From: Terriglobia bacterium
GTDB lineage: Bacteria > Acidobacteriota > Terriglobia > Terriglobales > Acidobacteriaceae
Direction of reading: 5' to 3'
Length of the DNA stretch: 34,458 nucleotides
Assembly: GCA_020072645.1 (NCBI GenBank)
Contig: JAIQGK010000032.1
Location: 1-34,458 of the forward strand
Numbering within the stretch: position 1 is the stretch's first letter; each line of letters starts with the position of its first letter. The translations under genes and the position numbers were made by a program. This document shows, one piece after another, positions 17,321-26,405 of this stretch. The notes under the pieces are model-generated. The model ran no database searches. It was not told the DNA's origin and saw nothing but the letters and a program-made list of their open reading frames with translations.

Positions 17321-18550
17321 ATGCTGCAAATCAGATTTCGCCGCTTTCTTTCCGTCACCATCCTGCTTGTCTTTCTCTGCGGCACCGTCACCGTCGCCCA
17401 AGATAATCCCAGACCAGAGAATGCGACCCAGGCCATTGTGCGCGCCTTTAAAACGCACGATATCGTGATGCTGGGCGAATTTCACGACAACAAGCAGCTG
17501 TATGAATGGCTGCGGCAGTTGGTGGCCACCCCTGCTTTCGCGAACCACGTGGACGATATCGTGATGGAGTTTGGCAACTCGCTCTACCAGAAATCGGTGG
17601 ACGAATATGTAAGCGGCCAGGATGTCCCTATCGAGAAAGTTCAGCGGGCGTGGCGTAACACCGTAGGCGGGATCGGGTTTGCCTCGCCGGTTTATGCGTC
17701 TCTATACAAAGCTGTGCGTGAAGCCAACATGAAGCGCCGCGCCAAGCACCAGATGCGCGTCCTTTGTGGTGATCCCTATATCGACTGGGACAAGGCCCAG
17801 ACCATGCAGGACGTCAACCCTTACCTGGCCCATCGCGACGACTGGTACGCGCAGGTGGTGAAGGATGAAGTGATCGCAAGACATCACCGCGCGCTGCTGA
17901 TCATGGGCTCAGCGCACTTTCTGCGCAACTACCGGATTGGTCCCATCGTTACGGCGACGATCGAGCCTGAGCTGCGGCAGGCTGGAGCGAAAACCTATCT
18001 GATCGTAGCCGGAACCAACACAATCGGCGGTTATGACGACATAGAGCACCGCTTCGATTCCTGGAAAGCACCAGCTATTGCTCCGGCCACCGGCTGGCTG
18101 GGAGAGTTGCCGGTGAATCCGCTGACCAGCGGCGGAGTTGACAGTTTGATCATCAACATGAAAGACGAGTCAGGCAAAGAGATCAAGAAGCCTTCGTTCA
18201 CGGAACTGAAGCTCAAAGAAGCCGCCGATGCGCTGCTCTACCTTGGACCGCGCGACAGCCTGACTGTGGTGGAGATGACGCGCGCTGAACTTGAAGGCAC
18301 GCCTTATGACAAGGAGGTCCAGAGGCGGTTGCAGATTGAAAAGATCATGGGTTTGTCGCCGGACGGTCTCTATGCAGAAAAAGCGGAGAGCCAGCAATTC
18401 CCGCGGCCCCAGCTGGAAGACAACGTACCTTTGCCTGCGATAAATAAGCCTATTCCATCACCTTCTCCCGCAGGAGCAGCTCCGTTTCCCGCGCCGCCGC
18501 GGAAACCCAAGCAGCCGCCGCCATTACCGCCCCGTCCGCCGTCGCAGTAG
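17321..18550 (+). CDS. Secreted Tiki/ChaN-like (haem-binding uptake superfamily) protein
   Basis: A 409-residue protein with an N-terminal signal peptide (RFLSVTILLVFLCGTVTVAQ). The motifs IVMLGEFHDNKQ (about residues 48-59), VDDIVMEFGNS and LLIMGSAHFLRN are the Glu/His-containing motifs of the ChaN/TraB/Tiki fold, members of which bind haem or act as metal-dependent peptidases or esterases. The last 45 or so residues are a proline-rich tail (PPLPPRPPSQ), unusual for a ChaN protein and perhaps a cell-wall-spanning or interaction segment. GGGAGG lies 14 bases before the ATG. The exact substrate cannot be told from the sequence; haem binding and proteolysis are both open. Confidence 0.7.
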   Translation: MLQIRFRRFLSVTILLVFLCGTVTVAQDNPRPENATQAIVRAFKTHDIVMLGEFHDNKQLYEWLRQLVATPAFANHVDDIVMEFGNSLYQKSVDEYVSGQDVPIEKVQRAWRNTVGGIGFASPVYASLYKAVREANMKRRAKHQMRVLCGDPYIDWDKAQTMQDVNPYLAHRDDWYAQVVKDEVIARHHRALLIMGSAHFLRNYRIGPIVTATIEPELRQAGAKTYLIVAGTNTIGGYDDIEHRFDSWKAPAIAPATGWLGELPVNPLTSGGVDSLIINMKDESGKEIKKPSFTELKLKEAADALLYLGPRDSLTVVEMTRAELEGTPYDKEVQRRLQIEKIMGLSPDGLYAEKAESQQFPRPQLEDNVPLPAINKPIPSPSPAGAAPFPAPPRKPKQPPPLPPRPPSQ

Positions 18551-18556
18551 AAAGCC

Positions 18557-18724
18557 ATTCACCGCCAAGGACGCCAAGAAAGCAGGTATCTGGTAGTTAG
18601 AATTTGGCTGCAAGTCCGTCACTGTATTGCCAATCCAAAAGTAAATTGGTCTTCCAGGCAAGTCCAAATACCAAGTACCAAATACCTTGTCCCCTTTGCG
18701 TCCTTGGCGTCCTTTGCAGTGAAT
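18557..18724. repeat. Long imperfect inverted repeat (hairpin/MITE-like element)
   Basis: The outer arms 18557-18578 and 18703-18724 are inverted copies with 20 of 22 bases matching (core AAGGACGCCAAG). Similarity resumes further in, where GGTATCTGGTAGTT on the left faces GGTATTTGGTACTT in the reverse complement of the right side. The whole 168 bases could fold into one long hairpin with about 10 extra bases on the right arm. It lies between the convergent 3' ends of the Tiki/ChaN-like and zinc-ribbon genes, where it could also act in termination. It contains no ORF. Confidence 0.75.
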
Positions 18725-18725
18725 A

Positions 18726-18980
18726 CTATTTTTTCCTGCGGCCTTTGGGCGGCTCGGGCGTTTCCGGTTGAGCGCCGGTAACACTGGCCAGTACTTTATC
18801 GAACGCTTCTTTTGCCGTCATCTCTTTGCTGCGGCTTTTATTGCCGCGATATTTGTGTTCGCTGTTGCAGGTGCGGCAGCGCGTTTGCAGCACTTCTTCT
18901 CCCATCATCGAAACAATCGAGTGGTCAGTGGTGCGTTTGCAGCGCGAGCAATGATCGTCAATGTCATCACCAAGTCGCAT
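18726..18980 (-). CDS. Small zinc-ribbon protein
   Basis: An 84-residue protein starting at the ATG at 18980, preceded by AAGGAG with a 6-base spacer; a longer frame from 19091 would overlap tnaA and lacks support. Two cysteine pairs, CSRC and CRTC, in the context GDDIDDHCSRCKRTTDHSIV and TRCRTCNSEHKYRG, form a zinc ribbon. The C-terminus is basic (PPKGRRKK). It begins 11 bases after the tryptophanase stop on the same strand, so the two are probably cotranscribed. The function is unknown; nucleic-acid binding is a guess from the ribbon and basic tail. Confidence 0.8.
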   Translation of the reverse strand: MRLGDDIDDHCSRCKRTTDHSIVSMMGEEVLQTRCRTCNSEHKYRGNKSRSKEMTAKEAFDKVLASVTGAQPETPEPPKGRRKK

Positions 18981-18991
18981 GAGGTTCTCCT

Positions 18992-20353
18992 TTATGAATG
19001 CGCCAAAGGCGCTAGACGGGCGGTAAAGTGCCGCAGGAAAGGCGCTCCGGAAATCAATTGCAGCCCCTGAATCTGCTGGCGCTGTTTCCATACATCAAGC
19101 ACCACTTCCACAACATAATCAATGTGGCTTTGCGTGTAAACCCGCCGGGGAATGGCCAGCCGTACCAGGTCCATGCGCGCCTTGTCATGAAACATGAGGG
19201 TGCCAATTTCCACTGAACGGATGCCGCCTTCCAGATAAAGCTCATTGGCGAGCGCCACTCCGGGAAATCGTTCCGGCGGGACGTGGGGCAGAAAAGCGCG
19301 GGCGTCGATATAGATCGCATGTCCTCCCGGCGGTTGCACAATGGGCACGCCCTGCTCGGAAATGTGGCGTCCCAGGTAGGCCGTGGAGGCGATGCGGTAC
19401 CGCAGATAATCCTCGTCCAGCGCTTCCTGGATACCGATGCCCACGGCCTCGAGGTCGCGCCCCGCAAGCCCGCCATAGGTCGGGTATCCTTCGGTCAGGA
19501 TCAGGAGGTCTTTTTCCTGCTGCGCCAGAGCGTCATCATTGGTGCAAAGAAAGCCGCCGATGTTCGCCATGCCGTCTTTCTTGGCGGACATGGTGCAGCC
19601 ATCGCCCAGGGCAAACATCTCCTGCGCGATCCCCTTCGGCGTTTTGTCCGCATATCCGGCTTCACGCTGCTTGATGAAGTAAGAGTTCTCGGCGAAACGG
19701 CAGGCGTCAAAATAAAGCGGGATGCCGTGCTTGTGGCACAGCGCGCTCACCGCTCGGGCATTTTCCATCGACACGGGCTGTCCGCCGCCGGAATTGTTGG
19801 TGATCGTCAGCATTACCACGGGCACACGCTCCCGGCCCACACGCTCAATCAACTGCTCCAGCGCGGCCACATTCATGTTGCCCTTAAACGGATGCACAGA
19901 TTCCGGAAGCCGATTTTCCTCGCATGGCAGGTCAACAGCTTCAGCGCCCACAAACTCCACATTGGCCCGCGTGGTATCAAAGTGTGTGTTGTTAGGAACC
20001 ACGTCGCCATTCTTGCACATTACGCCGAACAGGATTCGCTCCGCGGCGCGACCCTGATGCGTGGGGATCACGTGCTTGTAGCCGAATATGTTCTGTACCG
20101 AATCGCGGAAACGGGTAAAGCTTGGGCTGCCGGCGTAGCTTTCATCACCCCGCATAATGCCCGCCCACTGTTCCGTGGACATGGCGCCGGTCCCGGAATC
20201 GGTAAGCAAATCAATTAATACGTCTTCAGCGGCCAGAAGAAAGAGGTTATAGTTCGCTGCCCGAAGAAGTCGCTCGCGCTGCTCACGCGTGGTCCAGCGC
20301 AGCGGCTCAACGCTTTTAATCCGGAAGGGTTCAATGATGGTCGTGATCGGCAT
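18992..20353 (-). CDS. tnaA: Tryptophanase (beta-eliminating lyase)
   Basis: A 453-residue PLP enzyme of the tryptophanase/tyrosine phenol-lyase family (usual length 455-470). The N-terminus EPFRIKSVEPLRWTTRE, LLTDSGTGAMS, PTHQGRAAE and the PLP-lysine motif SAKKD (K259) are conserved. Two positions separate the sub-families. Here FDTT (D126) and VEIG resemble E. coli TnaA, whereas tyrosine phenol-lyase has FTTT and MERG. Tryptophanase is therefore favoured: L-tryptophan + water to indole, pyruvate and ammonia, in the cytoplasm. No TnaC-type leader can fit in the short gap to the divergent tmk (20354-20420), and there is no tnaB permease beside it. A zinc-ribbon gene follows in the same transcription unit. 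Confidence 0.85.
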   Translation of the reverse strand: MPITTIIEPFRIKSVEPLRWTTREQRERLLRAANYNLFLLAAEDVLIDLLTDSGTGAMSTEQWAGIMRGDESYAGSPSFTRFRDSVQNIFGYKHVIPTHQGRAAERILFGVMCKNGDVVPNNTHFDTTRANVEFVGAEAVDLPCEENRLPESVHPFKGNMNVAALEQLIERVGRERVPVVMLTITNNSGGGQPVSMENARAVSALCHKHGIPLYFDACRFAENSYFIKQREAGYADKTPKGIAQEMFALGDGCTMSAKKDGMANIGGFLCTNDDALAQQEKDLLILTEGYPTYGGLAGRDLEAVGIGIQEALDEDYLRYRIASTAYLGRHISEQGVPIVQPPGGHAIYIDARAFLPHVPPERFPGVALANELYLEGGIRSVEIGTLMFHDKARMDLVRLAIPRRVYTQSHIDYVVEVVLDVWKQRQQIQGLQLISGAPFLRHFTARLAPLAHS

Positions 20354-20420
20354 AAGTAAGGTCCTCTTATTGTCCCGCGAAAAGGCTGTCCGTGTCCTGA
20401 TTTATGATTAAATCTCTATC

Positions 20421-21113
20421 GTGCCTCTTCCACAGCGCGGCAAATTTATCACCTTTGAAGGTCTTGACGGCGTGGGCAAGTCCACCCAGATGGAAAATCT
20501 GGCTGCGCATCTGCGCGAGCGCCAAATTGACCTGATCACCACACGTGAGCCGGGTGGTACCGCGCTGGGAGAAAAGCTGCGGGCTGTCCTGCTCAGTTCG
20601 CGCACGGCAGGTCTATCGCCGCTGGCGGAGCTCGGCCTGATGTTTGCCGACCGCGCACAGCATATTGATGAACAGATTTTGCCGTCCCTTGAACGCGGTC
20701 AATGGGTCCTATGCGACCGCTTTACCGACTCCAGTGAAGCTTACCAAGGCGGCGGCCGCGAGCTTGGCAGCGAGGTCGTGCTGCAACTGCATAAAATTTT
20801 GTGTCGTGATCTCCAACCCGACCTGACGATCCTGATGGTCTCTGATGTAGCCCGCACGGTCGCGCGCGCCCGCCGCAGAAACGTGGAGCAATCAAAAACT
20901 ATGGCGGATGATGAGAACCGCTTTGAGAAAGAAAGCCGCGCGTTCTATAACCGCGTGCTGGCGGCGTACATGACCATCGCCAGGCGTGATCCACAACGCG
21001 TTGTTCAGGTGGACGCTGTCGATCCAATTGGCAAAGTACATAAAAAAATTACCGGGATCGTGGAAGAGCGATTACTCTCTGGCAAACCTTTCTCAAAACA
21101 GAAAACATCCTGA
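20421..21113 (+). CDS. tmk: Thymidylate kinase
   Basis: A 230-residue protein starting with GTG. The P-loop FEGLDGVGKST (about residues 12-22), the DR(F/Y) motif in LCDRFTDSSEAYQGGGR, and TTREPGGTALGEKLR are diagnostic of dTMP kinase, which phosphorylates dTMP to dTDP for DNA synthesis in the cytoplasm. The lid region RARRRNVEQSKTMADDENRFE is conserved. It is transcribed divergently from tnaA and ends at a terminator at 21143-21164 shared with the convergent beta-propeller gene. holB, commonly a close neighbour of tmk, lies about 6 kb downstream. Confidence 0.95.
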   Translation: MPLPQRGKFITFEGLDGVGKSTQMENLAAHLRERQIDLITTREPGGTALGEKLRAVLLSSRTAGLSPLAELGLMFADRAQHIDEQILPSLERGQWVLCDRFTDSSEAYQGGGRELGSEVVLQLHKILCRDLQPDLTILMVSDVARTVARARRRNVEQSKTMADDENRFEKESRAFYNRVLAAYMTIARRDPQRVVQVDAVDPIGKVHKKITGIVEERLLSGKPFSKQKTS

Positions 21114-21142
21114 GAGAATTACCATTCCGTGGTGCACGAAAA

Positions 21143-21164
21143 GAGGCCCGCCGAAGCGGGCCTC
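21143..21164. terminator. Bidirectional rho-independent terminator
   Basis: A perfect 9-bp stem (GAGGCCCGC / GCGGGCCTC) with a 4-base loop (CGAA on plus, TTCG on minus). On the minus strand it is followed directly by TTTT, a classic terminator for the beta-propeller gene. On the plus strand it follows tmk by 29 bases. Confidence 0.9.
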
Positions 21165-21216
21165 ACTTTCAGGACGAACGCCGGGAACTTACGAATGCCC
21201 GGGAAACGAGATGGAC

Positions 21217-23037
21217 TTACTTGGTTACGACAAAAAGGAATCCATCGTTCTGTGAGTAAATTCTTCCGCTCCCGTCCATGGACGCGGGAGTGTAAGCCGC
21301 GCCAATGGCAAGGTTCTGGAAGATATGTCCAGTTAAGCCGCCGCCTTGGCCAATGGCATAGAGGTTGCCGTCTTCACTATTGGCATAGACCACGCCGTTG
21401 GCGTCAACCACAGCCGCGTTCACGCACCATTCAAAGCCGTTCGGATTGGTAGTCTGGCAGCTGATGGTCCCATCTGGATTGCGGGTGCAGCTCTGAGTAT
21501 TGGTGTTCTGGAAGCTCCACTCAAGGTTGAGGCTGGGACTGAGTTGCGAAACGAAATACTGTTCCGGCCCCAGGAATGAAGCGTTGGGGTTTGAGCGGTC
21601 CGGGCACCAGTTCGGATCGTCGCAATAATCGCCGAATCCCGGCCCGCCGTAGTGATTGTTCTTGAAAACGACTGAGTAGGTCCCGCCGTGGGGATAGATT
21701 GCAGGCGTGTTGTCCCAGCCGAAATTGAAGGCATTCAGAAAATCACCGTTCGCGCTGAAATGCATCATGTGACCCTGGGCCCAGTTATAGAGCGTGTAAG
21801 CACCGTAGAAGATGCTGCCATCGGGCGCGACTGTGGGCGTGGACGAAGAATCGTCCAGCACGCGGGCCGGAGGCGGTTCGTTGGTGGCCGGATCAACGCC
21901 AAAGGTCGCACCGGCAGCGCATCCGCCGTTAGCGCCTGCGCCTCCCGGATTGCCGATAGCGAAGCTCACGCCACAGCCGTCATTGAGGCGATTGCGCATA
22001 GACGCCGCCCACTTGCCAGTCATGTTGGAGTTGACCGCCACCAGATAGTTGTAGCGGCTAACAAGATGGGCCTTACTGACGGTGTAAATGGTCCCGTCAG
22101 GGGCGATAGCCGGGGCAATGTTCAATGCCGCGCGCTGGCTGCCGCAAGCAGTCGTCTGCGGATTGGCGTTCGGCTGGGGCGGCCAGGGCAACTGGGCATT
22201 GGTGAATGAAACGTTGCAACGGCCATTCGCCGCTGGTGGCGCCTCACCCTTGATCTGCGCCTGTGAGAACAGCGTGGCATAGCTGACCTTGGTGACAACG
22301 TCACTGGGCGTGACCTTGACCAGCCAGGAGCCGACCACGTCATCGCTAAAGAAGCCGGTTATGGTGTTTTGCGTGACCTGAACAACGTTGTAATACACGT
22401 TTCCACTTGAATCCGCGCTGATCGGGGAAGCCGTGAAGGTGTTGGGATTGATGGTGGTGCCAAAAGGATTGATGCGCTTGATCACCGCGCCAGTGGATTT
22501 ATTGATTTTGAAAATCGTGCCGCCCTGGCCGGGATCATAAAGAACTCCATTGGCCAATACAGCGTGATACACCGGTTCCCAGAACATGCTGGAAGATCCA
22601 GCGGCGAACCAGTCCGTGTTGAAAGTCCATTGTTTGACCAGCGTTCCGCCCTGCCAGGTGTATTTGTTCTGGTGCCATTTTTGCGTGCTATACGTGCTGT
22701 TGCTGTAAGTGCCGTCCTTGGACTCGATGTAGACGTCATTGCCATCGACCAAAGGCACTTGATAATGCACCAGAAGAGTGCCGGCTGCGTTGGGGTCGGC
22801 TTTTTCCGCGGCAATGTTGAAATCATATTGCAGGATGACGGCGTTCTGGTTCAGGGGCTGTCCTACCACCCCCCCGTCAAACAGCGTGTGCTGAGGATTG
22901 AGGCCCCATTGCGGCCAATCGGGGGGCTTGCTTGGTGAGAGAATCTGCGCCGCTGCGCCGACTGAAAGAAAGGCGAGCAATCCCGCCAGAAGACATGCAC
23001 TTGCAAGAACTTTCCGCTTCGATAGAACTAGATTCAT
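21217..23037 (-). CDS. Secreted PQQ-type beta-propeller protein
   Basis: A 606-residue protein with a signal peptide (KRKVLASACLLAGLLAFLSVGAAAQ). The ATG is preceded by AAGGTGG. Repeated segments of the form 'xxAPDGTIYTVS', 'VAPDGSIFYGAY', 'DANGVVYANSEDGNLYAI' and 'DGSGRIYSQNDGFLFVV' are the blade motif of PQQ-like propellers. The N-terminal WPQWGLNPQHT is also typical of such propellers. Several cysteine pairs in the second half suggest an exported, disulfide-bonded protein. No catalytic residues for a PQQ dehydrogenase are evident, so a structural or binding role is more likely. It is convergent with tmk, sharing its terminator. Confidence 0.8.
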   Translation of the reverse strand: MNLVLSKRKVLASACLLAGLLAFLSVGAAAQILSPSKPPDWPQWGLNPQHTLFDGGVVGQPLNQNAVILQYDFNIAAEKADPNAAGTLLVHYQVPLVDGNDVYIESKDGTYSNSTYSTQKWHQNKYTWQGGTLVKQWTFNTDWFAAGSSSMFWEPVYHAVLANGVLYDPGQGGTIFKINKSTGAVIKRINPFGTTINPNTFTASPISADSSGNVYYNVVQVTQNTITGFFSDDVVGSWLVKVTPSDVVTKVSYATLFSQAQIKGEAPPAANGRCNVSFTNAQLPWPPQPNANPQTTACGSQRAALNIAPAIAPDGTIYTVSKAHLVSRYNYLVAVNSNMTGKWAASMRNRLNDGCGVSFAIGNPGGAGANGGCAAGATFGVDPATNEPPPARVLDDSSSTPTVAPDGSIFYGAYTLYNWAQGHMMHFSANGDFLNAFNFGWDNTPAIYPHGGTYSVVFKNNHYGGPGFGDYCDDPNWCPDRSNPNASFLGPEQYFVSQLSPSLNLEWSFQNTNTQSCTRNPDGTISCQTTNPNGFEWCVNAAVVDANGVVYANSEDGNLYAIGQGGGLTGHIFQNLAIGAAYTPASMDGSGRIYSQNDGFLFVVTK

Positions 23038-23370
23038 TTTGTACCACCTTGTTTTGAGATGTTGTGCAACTTGGCCAGGTACTGGTGAATGGTTCCAGCA
23101 GGCTGCCTTACACCTACTGCAAAAGAAGTGAGGACGACTAAAGTGGTGCAGGGTTTTTCAAGTGTTCAGTCGTTCAGCGAGCCTGCTTCGTGCAACAGCC
23201 AGGAGCTTGCATCCAAGCTGTAAAAAAACCGGGACGCAGCTTACTATCCGGAACACAGGAAAAATTAGAAGAGTGTAATCTGTTCCGAATTTGTAAATTT
23301 TTTGGAAATTGCACAATAATATGTTCAAAAACATCCAATAAAGTGAATAGAAAAGGGAGAAATCCCGAAT
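23038..23370. other. Intergenic region upstream of the beta-propeller gene
   Basis: About 330 bases, AT-rich in the left-to-right second half. It should carry the promoter of the minus-strand beta-propeller gene. I see no confident -35/-10 pair, repeat or ORF with support. Confidence 0.5.
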
Positions 23371-24372
23371 TTAGAAAGAAGTGACGGCAGCAGAGTTGGA
23401 AACATTATCTTGCACCCTCTGGTGCGTTGTGAACCAACCCAGAAGACGGCGCTCAAATTCACGATGCGCGACGGCCCACGCCATGGTATGGCTGGCGTGA
23501 GGCACCAGCCAGAGTTCCGTATGGCCGGACGCAGCCGCGGCTATCAGTTGAGAATGCCGCGGAGTAATATTCCTGTCATCGGCGCCATGAATCAACAGCA
23601 CAGGAACGGTAGAGTGCGCCACTGCTTCCAAAGGGCTGGGCTGCAATAGATTGATGCCGTATCGCATGCGCGCATACAGAACGGCCGACCAAATTGCAGG
23701 ACGCCCCAGCGTGCGTCCGAACCATGGGCCCATATGCAGCGGGCCGGAGACGCGTTCAAAGCTCATCTCACGCGCGGTTGAGAATGTACTCTCCCCTGCT
23801 ACGGCACAAAAGCGGCTTTCCACAGCCAGGGATTGCAGCATCAACGCCGCGCCGTAAGACTCTCCGAATCCGTAGACGCATTGTGGAGGATCGTGTGTGT
23901 AGATCCAGGAAACCCAGCGATGAATATCGTCGGATTCCTTCACGCCATAGGTGGCCAGTTCACCGCCACTCTCACCATGGCGGCGCGCATCCGGAAGCAA
24001 CACCGCATAGCCGTGTTCCAGAAGCAGCTCTCCGTATCCGGACACGCCTTCGCGATTGTCAGTAATTCCGTGCAGCAGGATTACCGCATTGCCGTTGTAG
24101 TCACGCGGATGGACAAACCACCCCTTGAGCACCACGCCGTCAGCAGCGGTGATCGCCACATCCTGCAATTCAGCGCCGAAATCAGCCTGAACCGTTATGG
24201 CAACAGCTTGCCGATGGCGCAATGGAAGGCGATGGAGTTTGAGGCTGACATGCGCTATAGCGATGCCGGCCAGAATGGATAAAACCAAATAGGCTATGAA
24301 GCCCGCGAGCAGGGCTTTACGAAAGATATAACGTTTCCTTGCTCGTCGTTTCGGGTGCGCAAGAGACTCCAT
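23371..24372 (-). CDS. Membrane-anchored alpha/beta hydrolase
   Basis: A 333-residue protein. A basic N-terminus is followed by one membrane segment (ALLAGFIAYLVLSILAGIAI, about residues 20-39), which anchors the enzyme facing the periplasm. The hydrolase fold has the oxyanion region LLHGITDNREG, the nucleophile elbow GFGESYGA (Ser172 in GxSxG), the acid in HGADDRNI (about 265) and the histidine in PHASHTMAW (about 295). All three catalytic residues are present, so it is likely active on an ester, amide or peptide. The substrate is unknown. No operon partner is apparent; the metallophosphoesterase gene lies 100 bases upstream on the same strand. Confidence 0.85.
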   Translation of the reverse strand: MESLAHPKRRARKRYIFRKALLAGFIAYLVLSILAGIAIAHVSLKLHRLPLRHRQAVAITVQADFGAELQDVAITAADGVVLKGWFVHPRDYNGNAVILLHGITDNREGVSGYGELLLEHGYAVLLPDARRHGESGGELATYGVKESDDIHRWVSWIYTHDPPQCVYGFGESYGAALMLQSLAVESRFCAVAGESTFSTAREMSFERVSGPLHMGPWFGRTLGRPAIWSAVLYARMRYGINLLQPSPLEAVAHSTVPVLLIHGADDRNITPRHSQLIAAAASGHTELWLVPHASHTMAWAVAHREFERRLLGWFTTHQRVQDNVSNSAAVTSF

Positions 24373-24474
24373 GAGTTTCGGGCGACTCAGCCCTCATCAT
24401 AAAGACGTTCGGCAACCGAGCAAATTACAAGGCTCCGTCGGCGAATCTTTCTGAGCGGCTCAGGGGCCTTATTG

Positions 24475-25971
24475 CTATTTCATTGTGATATTCAGCGCAG
24501 TGGTCAGACCCGTATTCACAGTCGCGGTTGTGCTCAGGCTGGCAAAGCCCGGCGCTGAAATCGTGACCGTATAACTTCCCACGGAGATCCAACTCGAACT
24601 GAAAGCTCCGGCGCCATCCGCTGTAACGGTTTTGGTCAGACGCAGCTTGCCGCCGGTAAAAGTCAACGTGGCGCCGGCGACAGGAACTCCGCCGTTGTTC
24701 AGTACGTGTCCGCTGATCTGGCCCGCGGTGGAGATAAACATTTTGGTCGGGCTTGGCTCCGCCACGGCATTCAGCGTTGACGTACCGGTGCGGGCATCGC
24801 TCAGCCAGCCCGGCTTGCCGGCCGTGATTGTCAGCGATTTGCGTGCGTTGGCAGGGATGGTGAAGTTGCCATTGACATCAGTCACCGCTGAGCCGCCGCT
24901 ATAAGCCACCGTGACACCTGCGGCGGGCGAGCAATCGAGAGCACTTTTGGCCTTGCCGGAGAGCGTACCGGACGCCGTTGAGATTCCCGGATTGTGATAC
25001 GGCACGGTGAACTGATTGTGGTCGTCTGTCATGAAGCTATCGAGATAAGGAGAATAGGACGTGACGCTCACGCGATTGAGCGACGGCGAGATCCTCATGA
25101 TGCGCAAGTAGCCGCCTCCGCCCAGCGGATCAGACTGATAATCGGAAAGAATCTGGTTGACCAGGTTGCCGTTCACGCCGAGATCCATGCGCCGGCCGGT
25201 GCCGTCTCCCTGCACCACATGGCCGCTTAAGACCAGATGAATGTTGGGATATTTGCGCACCAGCTTCCACCACATATCTTCACCGTTATTGTCCTGCCCC
25301 ACGCCGAAGCTGGCCGCGCTGTTCAGGTCGCAGCCCGAGATGCGCGTGTTATCCATGTAGGTGAACATGTGCGTGACGATGAGGGCGTCTTTGTCTTGAT
25401 TGGCTTTCAGGATTCCGTCCGCCCAGGCCAGCGATGAATCGCGGGCGGCAAATTCCAGCACGATGATCAGGTAATTGCGGCCGTTGACCGTCACCACCCC
25501 GTAAAAATTCTCATTGCTGCCGGCGGGAAAGCTGCCCTTGTACCACGCTGCGCCCGTGTATCGGGCCGGGCCAAAGAACGAATTGAAGTTCTTGGTGGAA
25601 GCGGTGCGCCCTGCGGGATTGTTCTGGTCATAATCATGATTGCCGATCGCCATCATGTAAGGCACTTTGCCGCTCAACAGGCGCACTGCGGCATCCGCAT
25701 TCTGCCATTGCGTCAAGTCACCGCCGCTGTCCACGATATCTCCCAGTCCCACCACCAATTGAATGTTTTGGTCCTGAACGTGATCGGCGATCCACTGCGT
25801 TTGCGCGGCAAAGATTTGGGGATTCAGAGACGAATAGAACTGAGTATCCGGCAGAGCGACAATGGTGAACTCATCCGCGGGCGTGGGCGAAGGCGTGGGA
25901 GCCTGGGCGCTCAACCAGCCAGCCAGGGACAAAACAACTACCAGGACAAGACGGGGATATCTCTCAAACAT
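24475..25971 (-). CDS. Secreted metallophosphoesterase with carboxypeptidase-regulatory-like repeats
   Basis: The calcineurin-like fold shows its metal ligands in order: ALPDTQFYS, GLGDIVDSGG, AIGNHDYD, VTHMF and LSGHVVQG. The C-terminal part has two Ig-like carboxypeptidase-regulatory units (SGKAKSALDCSPAAGVTVAY... and SGHVLNNGGVPVAGATLTF...), common in acidobacterial surface proteins and probably substrate-binding. I place the start at 25971 (MFERYPRLVLVVVLSLAGWL), which opens into a signal peptide; the frame remains open to an ATG at 26070, whose extra 33 residues look unnatural. Neither start has a strong ribosome-binding site. The enzyme likely hydrolyses phosphoesters outside the cytoplasm; its substrate is unknown. 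Confidence 0.85.
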   Translation of the reverse strand: MFERYPRLVLVVVLSLAGWLSAQAPTPSPTPADEFTIVALPDTQFYSSLNPQIFAAQTQWIADHVQDQNIQLVVGLGDIVDSGGDLTQWQNADAAVRLLSGKVPYMMAIGNHDYDQNNPAGRTASTKNFNSFFGPARYTGAAWYKGSFPAGSNENFYGVVTVNGRNYLIIVLEFAARDSSLAWADGILKANQDKDALIVTHMFTYMDNTRISGCDLNSAASFGVGQDNNGEDMWWKLVRKYPNIHLVLSGHVVQGDGTGRRMDLGVNGNLVNQILSDYQSDPLGGGGYLRIMRISPSLNRVSVTSYSPYLDSFMTDDHNQFTVPYHNPGISTASGTLSGKAKSALDCSPAAGVTVAYSGGSAVTDVNGNFTIPANARKSLTITAGKPGWLSDARTGTSTLNAVAEPSPTKMFISTAGQISGHVLNNGGVPVAGATLTFTGGKLRLTKTVTADGAGAFSSSWISVGSYTVTISAPGFASLSTTATVNTGLTTALNITMK

Positions 25972-26150
25972 GCGCACAAGATGACGCAGAAGGAAAATGG
26001 AAGCAATCAGACTTTTCACCTGAGTAGGATTAAGGCAACTAACCTTAGAAATACATCCTTTTTTGTGCATTTGCTTCTAACTGTTTATTGCAAGTCTCTT
26101 GTTCCTTCTAAATAACTCATAACCTCTGGGACTCATAAAGGAATTCAGGC

Positions 26151-26354
26151 ATGAAGGTGACATCGGACCGGATTAAGGCCAGGGCTCAGCAGCTCAGAAG
26201 CAACGGATTCAAACTAAGCGGAAGCATGGTGCGTTCAACGCTGGAAATGAATGCCGGGGCCAGAACGCTGCAACCTCGAAAAGAAAATTCCGTCGGAGAA
26301 AATGAAAAAACGGAGAGCACAGCCAGCAAGCCGGAAAGTACAGAAGCCGCCTGA
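26151..26354 (+). CDS. Small hypothetical protein
   Basis: A 67-residue protein with AAAGGA eight bases before the ATG. The N-terminal half is basic and probably helical (MKVTSDRIKARAQQLRSNGF). The C-terminal third is polar and acidic (ENEKTESTASKPESTEAA). No family is recognised. It is divergent from the metallophosphoesterase gene and lies just upstream of another small gene. Confidence 0.5.
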   Translation: MKVTSDRIKARAQQLRSNGFKLSGSMVRSTLEMNAGARTLQPRKENSVGENEKTESTASKPESTEAA

Positions 26355-26405
26355 CTCGATCTGAAAAGACAATCTCTACGTTTCTGAATGAATAACAGGA
26401 AACCT

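Noticed and set aside
18726-19091. Longer version of the zinc-ribbon gene
   Set aside because: The extra 37 residues would overlap the tryptophanase 3' end, while AAGGAG precedes the inner ATG at 18980.
19283-20218. A 311-codon plus-strand frame
   Set aside because: It is antisense to tnaA, which has clear conserved motifs in its own frame.
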